DNA of 64,000 bases from assembly GCA_033065855.1 (NCBI GenBank), contig JAVXUO010000482.1, positions 62,001 to 126,000 on the forward strand, in the 5' to 3' direction. The stretch comes from Escallonia rubra (taxonomy: Eukaryota > Streptophyta > Magnoliopsida > Escalloniales > Escalloniaceae). Positions within the stretch are counted from its first letter, which is position 1; each line of letters opens with the position of its first letter. The notes under the pieces were generated by a model. That model saw nothing but the letters and a program-made list of their open reading frames with translations. It did not search any database and was not told the DNA's origin. Made by a program: the position numbers and the translations under genes. Positions 11,295-21,348 of the stretch are shown piece by piece.

Positions 11295-11555
11295 AAAACA
11301 TTCAATTTTTGACTAACTGGCCAGTTTTCCTATTTAAGTTGCACATTTGATGGTTTATGGATCAACCGTCCGGTTTTCTCAAGAAAATTTAATTTTCTTC
11401 TGACCAACCGGCCAGTTTTGGCTTGAAAGTCGAGTTTATCTATGACAAACTGTCCGGTTTAGCCTTAAAGTTGGATTTAGGTTCTGACCAACCAATCGGT
11501 TTTCCTCGAGAATGTTTTTGGTCACTAACTGACTGGCCGGTCAGTCAGTCTTAGT
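11295..11555. repeat. Degenerate GACCAACCGGCCAGTTTT tandem repeats
   Basis: Five or six units of 40-60 bp, each with TGACYAACYGKCCRGTTTT followed by an AAATTT-like tail. Cores lie near 11310, 11368, 11402, 11445, 11488 and 11525. A matching block sits at 17340-17600, each time just upstream of a minus-strand antisense gene, and a fragment occurs at about 25373-25415 in the Tat LTR. Confidence 0.7.
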
Positions 11556-11874
11556 TAGATTTTTACAGGGTTTGCCTACTTTTAGGCCAAACCCTGTACC
11601 TGTCAAACCTTCATATTCAATCCTTAATTCTTGGGTTATCAAACTCCAGTTCTCACCAACTCCAGTCCCATTCTCCTTCTTTTTGTGCATGCATGTGGAT
11701 AAGTAAGCATAATACACATTTAACATAGGAAATTAACTAATAGTCATCAGCTCAAAATGACAGAAAAGTGAATGTTTAACAACACCATTGTTTGAATCTA
11801 GTCCCTAAAGGACTCCAACAAATGTCCTAGCGATGGTGTAACTTTGGATCTAGGGGCTGACGCAGCAGTTGTCC
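11556..11874. other. Spacer between antisense genes
   Basis: No supported gene. It contains short unordered frames only. Confidence 0.4.
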
Positions 11875-12525
11875 TCAAGGCTTCCTCTGGGATCTCCTGA
11901 CGATGGGCTCCTCCTCACGGCTAGACTCTGAGGCCTCATAGGCTTCCTCCTTGATTTTCTGGCTAGGCTCCTCCTCAGGCTTCTCGCTAGGATCTTCCTC
12001 AGCCTCCTCAGAGGTAGCTTCAGTCTTCTTTGCTTTGCCCTCACTCTCCCCTTCATTTTTATCCTCTTCTTGTTCGAGAGATCATTCCACTATCATCGTC
12101 TCACTGGATTGGGGCCTTTTATATGTGTGTTAGAAGACTGCGACAATTTGAGATGATTTTTATCTTCTCTTCAAAGGAGGGGCGAGAGTCTTCTCTTAAC
12201 TATGACAGCAATTTCCTTCCCCTTAGATAGTAGTGGTCTGGGCTACAAGGATTCTCTAGTCCAAGTTCGGGTCACCGCTACACTCTTCAAGCGTTTGCCT
12301 TAGGGAATGACTAGGATCGCCCTAGAGGTACCAATAACACAAGCAACAGGGGCTGAGGGATCCACGGAGCTCATTCAATCGCTCAATCCACCTCCCGAAG
12401 CCGGCATCGAGGGAGTGGGAGTAGGCATATCTGTACCTCTCCCTAAAGTACACAAAGAGCATGTCCTGGTAGCCGAACACCATGTCCTTCAAGTTATGTA
12501 TCATCCTATAAGCGTCTCGAAGTAG
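11875..12525 (-). pseudogene. C-terminal part of an antisense gene with acidic Glu-rich tail
   Basis: On the minus strand 12069-11878 reads as a strongly acidic segment (QEEDKNEGESEGKAKK, EEAEEDPSEKPEEEPSQK) ending SQRKP before TGA at 11875-11877. Upstream 12520-12322 is open and protein-like (YRMIHNLKDMVFGYQD, WIERLNELRG), with stops between. I infer that it is the 3' end of the plant-mobile-domain-like gene at 16132-17196, from which it is separated by the LTR insertion. Alternatively it could be an independent fragment. Confidence 0.45.
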
Positions 12526-12701
12526 GGTGCAAGAGACCTACATGAAGAGAAAGCATCAAGCTGAGACTTCGCTTGCTTAGCATGAAGAAATGAAATAAGA
12601 TCGATAGCATTTATTTTAAAGAAACCTCCTAAAATTAAGCTACGAACAATTCAAATAAACGACTGGCAGTTCTACAATTTCTCAAGAGCTTAAACAACTT
12701 C

Positions 12702-12769
12702 CTAATGAGCATCTCCTGCAGCTTCATTCTCATTTCCCTCGTAATACTCATGTTCATCTAGTTGATCGC
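12702..12769 (-). other. Short acidic exon-like ORF after a splice-acceptor motif in the LTR
   Basis: On the minus strand TTTATAAATATTTTCAG ends at 12770, followed by an open segment DEHEYYEGNENEAAGDAH and TAG at 12702-12704. The same arrangement is seen in the LTR ending at 28131, where an acceptor at 27830-27831 precedes an acidic ORF ending EDYLRENQEYYVG and TGA. Both follow a CTTACTGRGCC block. Confidence 0.4.
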
Positions 12770-13029
12770 CTGAAAATATTTATAAAAAGGGGTGAGCTTG
12801 GGGCCCAGTAAGTACACAAACCATATCCCTAAAATAGATTTTGGGATTCATAAAAGTATGAAACATGCCATGGTTTTCTTCAATTTAAAACTTGTAAACA
12901 TTTTCACAAGAGATACTATACATATAAATACTTTTTGAAAGCAATTCATCCAAGATTCTCATAAACGAAGTATAACATCAAGTAGGCTCATTAACAACTA
13001 TCACAATTCATTATAACATAGGTATGTTG

Positions 13030-13290
13030 CGGTCAGCGTACATTCCCCCCTGACTAGGGCCCATAATCTCTACTCCACCTGGGATGAACATTATTTGGTC
13101 AGGGTATGCGCCCCCCTGACTAGGGCACACAATCCCTCCTTCATCCGGGATACATATGTGGACGCAATGGCGCACCACGAGCAACAGTACTGTGCATCAA
13201 CGTATCGTCCCGTTGACCAGGACCCAACAATCCAACTTTCCCCCGTTGATATGGGGCGCAACAAACGAGCCAGAAATACCGTCTCATTCA
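13030..13290. repeat. Three diverged tandem units in the LTR
   Basis: Units of about 65-80 bp, each containing CCCCCTGACTAGGGC (or CCGTTGACCAGGACC) followed by an ACAATCYCTC / CGGGATA segment. They begin near 13037, 13103 and 13205. Confidence 0.55.
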
Positions 13291-14639
13291 ACATAAGCCA
13301 ACTTTAACACACTACTCATAGAAAACATTCCATGGCATTTTTTTTATGCATTTTCTCATCAAACAATTTACACAAAAACAGTAGCATGTAAAAGGCTTTA
13401 AAACTTATAATTTGAACAATTCATTCATACATATACATAAACGGAAAATAGGGTATACGGAGGAATATGGCAGGAGTACTTACCTGGATAGCTACGCAAT
13501 GCTACAAAACCTCGATCAATATTCTCTGAATAAACCTAGATTGGCAATCCATTTGTTAGAATACAATCTATTCTACATTAATATAAACCTAATATCAATT
13601 ACCCATCACATGCGCACTTCTAACTCCGAAATCGCTCAACTCAAAGCGCGCCTTGCACGAGGCCAACCTACCCGAAAATCCCGTACACTCCTTAATGTGT
13701 AATGACACTCTAAAATTTATAATAATTTACAGTAAAACACTTTTATGGCTTAAATCATTAATAAAAGTCAAGATATGAATTTTCTGAATTTTTGAATATT
13801 TTTGAATTAAAATAATTTCTTTAAATGCAATAAAAACCCATAAATTGCCAAAATTTCTTCTAGCTGAAAATAAAGTCCCATAATTTTTTAACAACTTTAA
13901 AATATGTATAAAAGTCATATGAATTGAAATCAGAAATTAAAAAGCATTAAAACTATTTTTCAAATATTCACTTTGCTAAAAATAATGCGATATGGAAACC
14001 ATAGCAATTCAATCCCAAAAATCATCAAACTTTTACCGAGTCTTACTTATGTCATAAAGACATTACGATAATTTTTCCCAGAACATTTTCAAGGTTTAAA
14101 GACTCCAAAAGAATTTTCCAACTCTGAAATTACTGAAAATACTAACAATTCCCACAATCTCAGAAAATTATGAAAATTTACCAAGAATTCTAATATGGCC
14201 TAACGTATCATACTGTAAATTTTCACATGATAATAATAAGCGTGCGCTATCATATACACGTGCCGAACTTAACGCTAACCCAATATCCGCTCCGCTCTTC
14301 TTTCTTGCACTTCACTCATTTCATCACTACCCCCACTTGTTCACACACAGTTTCACACCCATCAGGACACTTTGCTGTTGCTTCTCTTTTCTCTTTATTC
14401 CTTTGACACACCCACATACACACTTCTATATATTGTATATATATACTCACCTCACTACAATTATATATATATATATGGACACATTTGCCATGCTCGTATT
14501 CATACTTGAGCACCCAAACAACTACACTCCAACCCAACCGAAACACACTAAAAATGCAAGTTACACCCACATATATTTGTATCACCTCACACATCCGTTC
14601 ACTCAAGCTCATTTCCACTCACTGCTTCACCCATTTTAC

Positions 14640-14690
14640 CCACACACTGTTATATTTATATATATACACACCACTTCACACGCCCACTAC
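14640..14690. repeat. TA/CA dinucleotide-rich tract
   Basis: Part of a long CA/CT-biased stretch (14330-15260) of the LTR. It includes TATATATATA runs at 14462-14476 and 14652-14664, and (CT)12 at about 15503-15526. Open frames here are low-complexity and not supported as genes. Confidence 0.6.
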
Positions 14691-16131
14691 TTCACTTCTT
14701 CCTCCATTAACACACACGCATTCACTCACACACAACACACCTGTGAACACTCAAACCCATAACACATATCATTTCATGCACCTCACAGCCCACACAATGA
14801 AACATATGCACCTCTTCTCTTGAACACACACCACTCTCGCGCACATAAACACTCAGCTACTGCTGCCCCCTGGCCGTAATACCATACCCATGTCACTCAC
14901 GGTTCAAGACCCTCACTCCCACGGCCATTTCCTTCCACACCCACTGCTGTCCCACGGCAGTGGGTCTTCCCTTCCTTTCTTTTCTTTTCCAGTTCACCCA
15001 CGAACCCACTTGTGGACGCACCAACACAACAGGTCCATAACTTCACTCACACATGCATACTTACACACACTTTAAGGTATAAACTAATACACACATGCGC
15101 AATATGCCGTTACAGTAGCTGCAACGTCCCCTCTACACGCACAATGCCCACCTCAGCATTCATTTCACCTTCCACTCAAACCTCATATGTACAGCCTTGG
15201 CAACCATCCCTTGGAACAACTACAACACACTAAGCCACACAAACTCCCACACCCTGTACCCAACTACCATCACGACAGTCCCCTCTTTACACGGCAGCCA
15301 TAGCTGCCGCCCTTCCCATCGGGTTTCTTAAGCGTTTCAGCGCACACCCATATACAACGCATTTACGTGTAACCCTTACCCACGATCTATATAGCTCTAT
15401 ATACGTGTATATCTACATCAAAAAGAAGCATAGGTTTTCAAGAGATCTCACCGGAAAGTTCTGCCGGAAGGTGAATCCTTCGATCCCTTCTCTGAAGACT
15501 CCTCTCTCTCTCTCTCTCTCTCTCTCGTTAGATCTGACGAGCTGAACAGGAGCCCTTTGACGGCTGCCCAATCCGTTTACATATAAATATAGTTATAAGA
15601 AAACCCTAGTTAGAAAATTGAAAATCTCTACCCTATTATTTGTCGCTAAAACTTTTAACCCCCCACTTATTATTGCGAAAATGATCCCATCATAAATTAT
15701 TTACGACACATAATGTGTTAGGAAAATTATAGCTGGGTGGTTATGCCATCCTGATCGACAATTTGTCGCTAATAAATAAACGTTACTAAAGAAGCTTATT
15801 TGCGGCTAAAAATTATATCAATGGCTAAAATAATTGGGTCGCTAACATACACATTGATGCGAACTATTTAAATATATATATATATATAATTTATGCTAAT
15901 TGTCACTAATTACCCCGTTCAATATCACTCGCCGTTAAACTGTAACTTATAATTTCTAATATTTGTCGTTAAAGATAGTCGTTAAAAATTCGATCACACT
16001 AATCAACGCTAAAAGCTGGATATGAAAGTCGTAGCTAAAATTTCTAGTTAAAATATGATGTTAAAAAAATATATATATATATTCGCCGCTACAAATTTTA
16101 AATAAATCCAAAAAGATTTCGGGGTATCACA

Positions 16132-17196
16132 ATACTTTCGCACCTTGTGCCACCACCAAGACAGGGATTCCTGAACTGAGAAAGGATAAATGTGAGAAGT
16201 TGGTAAGCATGTCTTAGAAAGAATAATTGCATAATCTAATAAACTTGCTCATCGGGTGCTGCCTTAACTCGTTGAAACTGTCTCAGTGCACAAAGTCAGA
16301 GACTCCAACCCACTCGTCTCTCAAATTCCAGCAGGTCATCACTGGTATAGTCACAACAGGGAGCTGCCTTCGCCAGACAAAGAGCATGAGAACCCAAAAC
16401 CTTGAAAGCCCAAATCCGTGAGAGCACATATGGCGTATGTGAGTATATGTCTAGAGTAACCATAAGAATCACTAGAAAATAATCAAACAACTTAGGCATA
16501 CTTTTCAGATGTCACAAAATCTCGTGAAGCTAAGTGACTGCTTCCAGGACACAACACCAATCAATCGGTACAAATAAGCCACCGCGGGAGTATCCTAGTC
16601 ATACTCCCCAATGTCCTCGATCACCTCAAGAGCCCGAAGGCTTCAGACCTGAACTGAGTCATCCTCATTGCTGAATAAGGTTTCCCCAAGAGTGTAGCGC
16701 AAAAAATCCCGGATGAACTGATTAACCGCTACGGGCAGCATCACCTCCAAATCCGTCCAAGAAGGGACGGAAGCTTGTAGCGATGACTTTATTTTAACGG
16801 GAACATGTAGTTTTGCCCACCACTTTCTCACAAGATTGGTGGAACCCCTACATCGCATATTCCCGGGGAGGGGCTGCAAATTCCAAAAACCAAGAAAGAA
16901 AACCTAAGGAACCGCCCGGTTCATGAAGAAATTCCATGAAAACCCTAAAGCATGGGACCTACCATGCATGATCATAGGCATGGTATGTGTCTGAAGCAAG
17001 GTGAAATAGTGTATGTCTAGAACGAAAATTCGAGCACATATACCTCCTCCACAAAGTAAAGCGCGCTAAGGTAATTGACTTGCTTCGGGGTGAACATCGA
17101 ATGATCATTGGCTCGATTCTTTGGTCGGAATCGATTGATTTTGCCAATTTGGAGACCTCCCTCATGCCCTTTGCGAGTTCCCACATAATCTTTCAT
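16132..17196 (-). pseudogene. Plant mobile domain (PMD)-like antisense gene, 5' part
   Basis: The minus-strand translation at 16879-16643 reads SWTDLEVMLPVAVNQF, FIRDFLRYTLGETLF, then SNEDDSVQV. It is followed, in shifted frame, by EDIGEYD.DTPAVAYLYRLIG and then RIWAFKVLGSHALCLAK near 16400. The order (transmembrane-like RxxLxYxLGxxLF, acidic loop, W-x-x-AVAYLYR, then a W-A-F/Y block) fits the PMD family of MAIN/MAIL1 and transposon proteins. Candidate start codons are ATG at 17194-17196 and 17184-17186; frameshifts prevent a decision. A TATA box lies about 40 bp upstream. The gene runs into the LTR at 16131 and may resume at 12525. Confidence 0.55.
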
Positions 17197-17232
17197 GTTG
17201 ATGCGAATTTGAGAGAAATTGAGAAGATTGGT

Positions 17233-17244
17233 TGTATTTATAAG
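17233..17244 (-). promoter_or_regulatory. TATA box for the antisense mobile-domain gene
   Basis: On the minus strand CTTATAAATAC lies about 40 bp upstream of a TCTCAATTTCTCTC pyrimidine tract and of the first ATG at 17196. The spacing fits a plant RNA polymerase II core promoter. This is sequence evidence only. Confidence 0.5.
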
Positions 17245-17339
17245 CTAGAGTGTAATTAGGGCTAGAATAGATGACCTAGGACTCCTAGAGGGAATAAATT
17301 TGAGACAGATTGGAGTGAAATTGAATTGAAAGTGTCTAG

Positions 17340-17600
17340 AAAAAAACCCTAAAATCACGCACAAAACTAGGCGGCCTAATCGATCGTTTTTGCTATTTAG
17401 GTCGGTCAAAATCTCAGACTAACTGGCCGTTTTCGACTTTTCAAAATTCAAAAATCTCAAAGTCTTTGACTAAGTGGCCGGTTCTCATGCCGAATTTTCA
17501 AAATTTCAAAAACTTGCTGACTTACCGGCCGATTTTCGACTTAAAAATTCAAAATTTCAAACTTCAGCCGGTATTTGACCTTGTTTTTTTTATTTTAAAA
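17340..17600. repeat. GGCCGGTT degenerate tandem repeats, second block
   Basis: Units of 50-60 bp with TGACTAASTGGCCGGTT or TGACTTACCGGCCGATTTTC followed by TTTCAAAATTTCAAA. They match the block at 11295-11555 in core motif and in position upstream of a minus-strand gene. Confidence 0.7.
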
Positions 17601-17855
17601 AGAAGATATTTTTGAATGCATGCTTGTATGCTTGAGTACTTCGAATATTGACACCATCAATATAAATTTGCATTTTCTTGCCCTTACATTGTCGCATGAT
17701 ATTTGTTTATTCGGCCTAGGGCGTTATGATCCTGTGTTTGTATGCCTGCATGCATGTCTGTGCATGTCGATGTTCACTGGATGGTCTGTGACCCAGGTTT
17801 TTTCAATCAATTGCTCTGTCTAACGGCTCTTATAAGGTGTAAGGCCAATATGAGA
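17601..17855. other. Left flank of CACTA-1
   Basis: No gene seen. It ends with AGA, the target triplet duplicated by the CACTA insertion. The sequence joins logically to 24206 onward. Confidence 0.5.
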
Positions 17856-17869
17856 CACTACAAGGAAAG

Positions 17870-18180
17870 AGGGAATTAGCGACGGACTTTTAGCGACCGA
17901 CGAAATTCCGTCGCTAAAAGTATTTTCAGCGATGGAATACACCCGTCGGGTAACGTCCGTCGGTAAAACTATTTACCGACGGAATAATTCCGTCCGTAAA
18001 AATAACCGTCGGTGAAAGTCGGGTTTTGCCGACGAACTTTTACCGACGGGTGTGTTCCGTCGGTACAACTATTTAACAACGGAATAATTCCGTCGGTAAA
18101 AATACCCGTCGGTGAAAGTAGGGTTTTGCCGACGGACTTTTACCGACGGGTATTTTCCGTCGGTAAAAGCCTTAAATAGA
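17870..18180. repeat. Left subterminal repeats of CACTA-1
   Basis: About fifteen copies of GCGACGG / CCGTCGGTAAA words in both orientations, for example TTTACCGACGG with its inverse CCGTCGGTAAA. The unit GACGGACTTTTACCGACGGG occurs twice (8031 region diverged, 18134). In CACTA elements such motifs bind the TNPA-class protein. Confidence 0.85.
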
Positions 18181-18181
18181 T

Positions 18182-18461
18182 CAGATCCCCTTCTTCTTTT
18201 CTTTCTCCCGTTGCTCTCTCTCTCTCACCGGCGATTTATCCTCAGTCGCCATCCCCGGCAATCTAGCCCCCGACGGAATATATCCTGCCACCGCCTCCGA
18301 CGCCGCCACTGCCGCCCATCTTCAAAACCGAAGGACCGCTGCTGCGACGCCACCACCACTGCGCCACCACCACTGCTGCGACGCCACCACCACTGCGCCA
18401 CCACCACTGCTGCGCCGCCACCACAACCGCGCCGCCTATCTTCAAATCAGCCCAAGTTTCT
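18182..18461 (+). promoter_or_regulatory. Putative transcribed leader (5' UTR exon) of CACTA-1 with GTAAGT donor
   Basis: A CTTAAATAGATC TATA-like motif (18171-18182) is followed by a CT-rich start region and GC-rich sequence. The sequence GTTTCT/GTAAGTTTAG at 18456-18471 is a strong plant 5' splice site. If used, the first intron would span about 3.4 kb, up to the gene at 21932, and all the arrays below would be intronic. A 3-bp-biased CCACCACTGCG minisatellite occupies 18345-18430; its open frames on both strands reflect this repeat. Confidence 0.45.
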
Positions 18462-18514
18462 GTAAGTTTAGATATTCATGATCGGCTTTTAGATATTCAG
18501 AATCATCTCTTTAC

Positions 18515-18700
18515 CGTTTGTAGATTCTCGTAACTCGTATGGTTTGATTTTTTTTTGGTAATCATATGGTTTGATATTATGTTACCCGGTAAATGCAGTA
18601 TATAATGAGAAGGGTTTGTAGATTCTCGTAACTCGTATGCTTGGCTTGTAGATTCTATTATGGTTTGTAGATTCTCGTAACTCGTATGCTTGGCTTGGCG
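18515..18700. repeat. Three copies of a GTTTGTAGATTCTCG unit
   Basis: GTTTGTAGATTCTCGTAACT recurs at about 18518, 18613 and 18663, each followed by CGTATGSTT. A partial copy (CTTGTAGATTCT) lies between the second and third. Confidence 0.75.
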
Positions 18701-18870
18701 GGGTTGATCGACTCTTGGAGGAGGGTTCACCTTTTGGTTTTAAAAAAAGGCTTGGGGAATACGATAACACCAACACATAAATTAGCTTCATGGCCCCTTA
18801 GAAGGTGTTCAAGAGTTAGAAGTTACGAATTTTCCCATGATAAATTGGTAGATGTTAAAGAAAATGTGGT

Positions 18871-18992
18871 CTAAACCCTAAACCCTAAACCCCAAACCCT
18901 AAACCCCAAACCCCAAACCCCAAACCCAAAACCCTAAACCCTAAACCCTAAACCCTAAACCCTAAACCCTAAACCCTAAACCCTAAACCCTA
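18871..18992. repeat. Interstitial telomere-type repeat (CCCTAAA)n
   Basis: About seventeen units of CCCTAAA with a few CCCCAAA variants in the first half and uniform units in the second half. This is the Arabidopsis-type plant telomere sequence, located inside the CACTA element and not at a chromosome end. Confidence 0.95.
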
Positions 18993-19330
18993 ATTAGTCA
19001 TAATTGAACCCTAAATTGAATGCCCCAATCTAACCGAACCCTAATTGAACTAATTGAACCCTAAATTGAATGCCTCAAATCAACCGAACACTAAATTGAA
19101 TCAATAGAACCCCCTAATTGAACCCTAAATTGAACTAATTGAATCCTAAATTTAATGCCTCAAATCAACCGAACCCTAAATTGAATCAATAGAACCCCCT
19201 AATTGTACCTAAATTGAAGTAATTGAACCCTAAATTGAATGCCCTAATCGAACCGAACCCTAAATGAAACTAATTGAACCCTAAATTGAATGCCCTAATA
19301 CAATCGAACCCTAAATTGAAATAATTCAAG
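18993..19330. repeat. Telomere-derived AACCCTAAATTGAA degenerate repeats
   Basis: Ten or so copies of GAACCCTAAATTGAA, often followed by TGCCYYAATCNAACC, in units of 35-75 bp. They look like a degraded extension of the CCCTAAA block. Confidence 0.75.
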
Positions 19331-19689
19331 CGCATCGGATATGTGAATTTTGAACAGTTTTTAAAAAATTTGAACATTGCTCATTTGTTTGATAATTTTA
19401 GGTTGTTAATTGTGCGTTTTATAATTGTGATTATTGATCGATGATTTTAGGTTATTAGCTGTGCATTTGAAGTAATTGCGATTATGAATTGATGATTTTA
19501 GGTTGTTAATTGATGATTTTAGATTGTTAATTGTGCATTGAGCATTTGAGATATTGAGATTATTGACGGAGGATGGGACCCAATTGGATTGAATGTGTGA
19601 TTTTTTTTAATTTTTATTGCATTGAGCATTTGAGAATTGAGATTGTTGACGGAGGATGGGACCCAATTGGATTGAGATACCTGTTAGTT

Positions 19690-19925
19690 AGCGCAGACAC
19701 GGACACCACGTCTGATCGACGGTGTCCGACATTTAGAAAACAAATTAACGTATGCCGATGTGTCCGGAGGTGCGTGTTGCTGGGCATCGGACACGTGTCC
19801 GGAGGGGTCGGACACGTGTCCAAAGGCGTCGGACACGTGTCGGTATGTGTCAGACACGTGTCGGTATGTGTCTGACACGTGTCCGGAGGTGTCAGAAACG
19901 TATCGGACACCATATCGACACCCTA
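19690..19925. repeat. Tandem GGACACGTGTCC (G-box) palindrome array
   Basis: Six palindromes of the type CGGACACGTGTCCG occur between 19786 and 19910, spaced about 22 bp apart (cores CACGTG near 19791, 19813, 19835, 19857, 19879; a degenerate AACGTATC near 19901). Flanking half-sites (GACACGGACACC, GTCCGACA) extend to 19690 and 19925. CACGTG is the G-box bound by bZIP and bHLH factors. Open frames crossing it are repeats without domains. Confidence 0.85.
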
Positions 19926-20029
19926 TATGAGGTGTCGGAATTGAGGTTGTTGAATGTGCATTAAATTTAGGTTAGTTAGGTTAATGCGACATTTTTAGCA
20001 TGCACCCCCTGGAATCTAATCGTGGCTCC

Positions 20030-21032
20030 AGCGCTGGCTATAATTAGCCATAATTAGTCCTGATTAACAATATTTTAGTAAATCAATTAACCCTAATTAG
20101 CTCTAACGAGCCTAATTAGTTTTAATTAACCCTAAGAACCTGATAAAATTCAAATTAGCTGTAATTACCTCAAATTAGCCCAAATGAACCCAATTATGCG
20201 CATATTGATTGTAGTTAGCCTAATTAGTCATAATTTGCACTAACATAACCCAATTACGCCTAATTAGCGCTAGTTAGGACTAATCAACACTACTCGGCAC
20301 AATTAAACCCTAATTAGTCATAATCAACCCTAATTAGCTATAATTATCCGAAACTAGCCCTCATTAACATTAATTAGCCCTAACATAACCCAATTAAGCC
20401 TAATTAGCCCTAATTAGGACTAATCATCACTATTCGGCACAATTAAACCCTAATTAGGACTACATAACTCTAATTAGTCCTAATCAACCCTAGTCAGCTA
20501 TAATCATCCGAAACTATCCCTCATTAACATTAATTAGCCCTAACATAACCCAATTAAGCCTAATTAGCCCTAATTAGGACTAATCATCACTACTCGGCAC
20601 AATTAAACCCTAATTAGGACTACATAACTCTAATTAGTCCTAATCAACCCTAGTCAGCTATAATCATCCGAAACTATCCCTCATTAACATTAATTAGCCC
20701 TAACATAACCCAATTAAGCCTAATTAGCCCTAATTAGGACTAATCATCACTAGTCGGCACAATTAAAGCCTAATTAGTCATAATCAACCCTAATTAGCTA
20801 TAATTATCCGAAACTAGCCCTCATTAACATTAATTAGCCCTAACATAACCCAATTAAGCCTAATTAGCCCTAATTAGGACTAATCATCACTACTCGGCAC
20901 AATTAAACCCTAATTAGTCATAATCAACCCTAATTAGCTATAATTATCCGAAACTAGCCCTCATTAACATTAATTAGCCCTAACATAACCCAATTAAGCC
21001 TAATTAGCCCTAATTAGCCCTCGTACATACCA
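20030..21032. repeat. TAATTAGCCC satellite, 160/140-bp higher-order units
   Basis: The array is built of TAATTAGCCC-like words. A longer unit starting CCCTCATTAACATTAATTAG recurs at 20358, 20518, 20678, 20818 and 20958, that is with periods 160, 160, 140 and 140. The shorter units lack a 20-bp GGACTACATAACTC segment. The sequence left of 20358 is more diverged. Confidence 0.9.
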
Positions 21033-21348
21033 TAATTACTCCATGTTGCCCAGAGATGGTTCAATTACTCGTTCTTTACAAACCCTGCCTTCTTTATATT
21101 AATTGTTGTTTTGAGAAGTCCATTGGCAACGAGATGGTTCAACTCGTTGCCAACGAGTTCTATTTAATGTGGAATTGATAACATATGCAACGATCATTCT
21201 GCAGTTTTGATATTTCGGAAAGATTCTTGCATATCTTATCAATTTCTGAACACATGCATGCATAAAAACCCTTAGTTCCCGTTCAAAGGTACTCATTACA
21301 AAGTAATGCCTTGTAATGAGCCTTTGGATGTCCAGTTTGGACAGTTTG

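Larger units (their letters stand above)
12540..16131 (-). mobile_element. Long chromovirus-type (Tekay/Del-like) LTR, probably solo
   Basis: The right edge GGGGTATCACA at 16121-16131 is, on the minus strand, TGTGATACCCC, a usual start of Tekay/Del LTRs. Homology to a second copy at 61704-64000 is extensive: 13450-13740 with 62710-62990, then the AT-rich 13740-14290 with 63000-63540, and the CACGGCAGTGGG block at 14953 with 63776. No pol genes adjoin. The left edge is uncertain within about 100 bp and I found no convincing target duplication (ATACT follows the right edge). The insertion splits the proposed antisense mobile-domain gene. Confidence 0.65.

Noticed and set aside
12740-12760. TAATACT before TGTTCATC as a candidate LTR left edge with ATACT duplication matching 16132-16136
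   Set aside because: Homology with the second LTR copy continues to the left of this point in layout, and the match is short enough to be chance.
14337-15233. His/Thr-rich ORFs
   Set aside because: Produced by CA-rich low-complexity sequence of the LTR; the homologous region at 63600-64000 does not keep the frames.
15640-16110. TTGTCGCTAAA words resembling CACTA-1 subterminal repeats
   Set aside because: No CACTA ends or TAGTG nearby; the words lie inside the chromovirus-type LTR and are too diverged to call an insertion.
18112-18465. 117-codon ORF with His/Arg/Pro-rich C-terminus in CACTA-1
   Set aside because: It spans subterminal repeats and a CCACCACTGCG minisatellite and ends at the presumed splice donor; more likely untranslated leader.
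19573-19964. Overlapping ORFs on both strands with repeated DTCxTP or RHVS words
   Set aside because: Shadow of the 22-bp G-box palindrome array.
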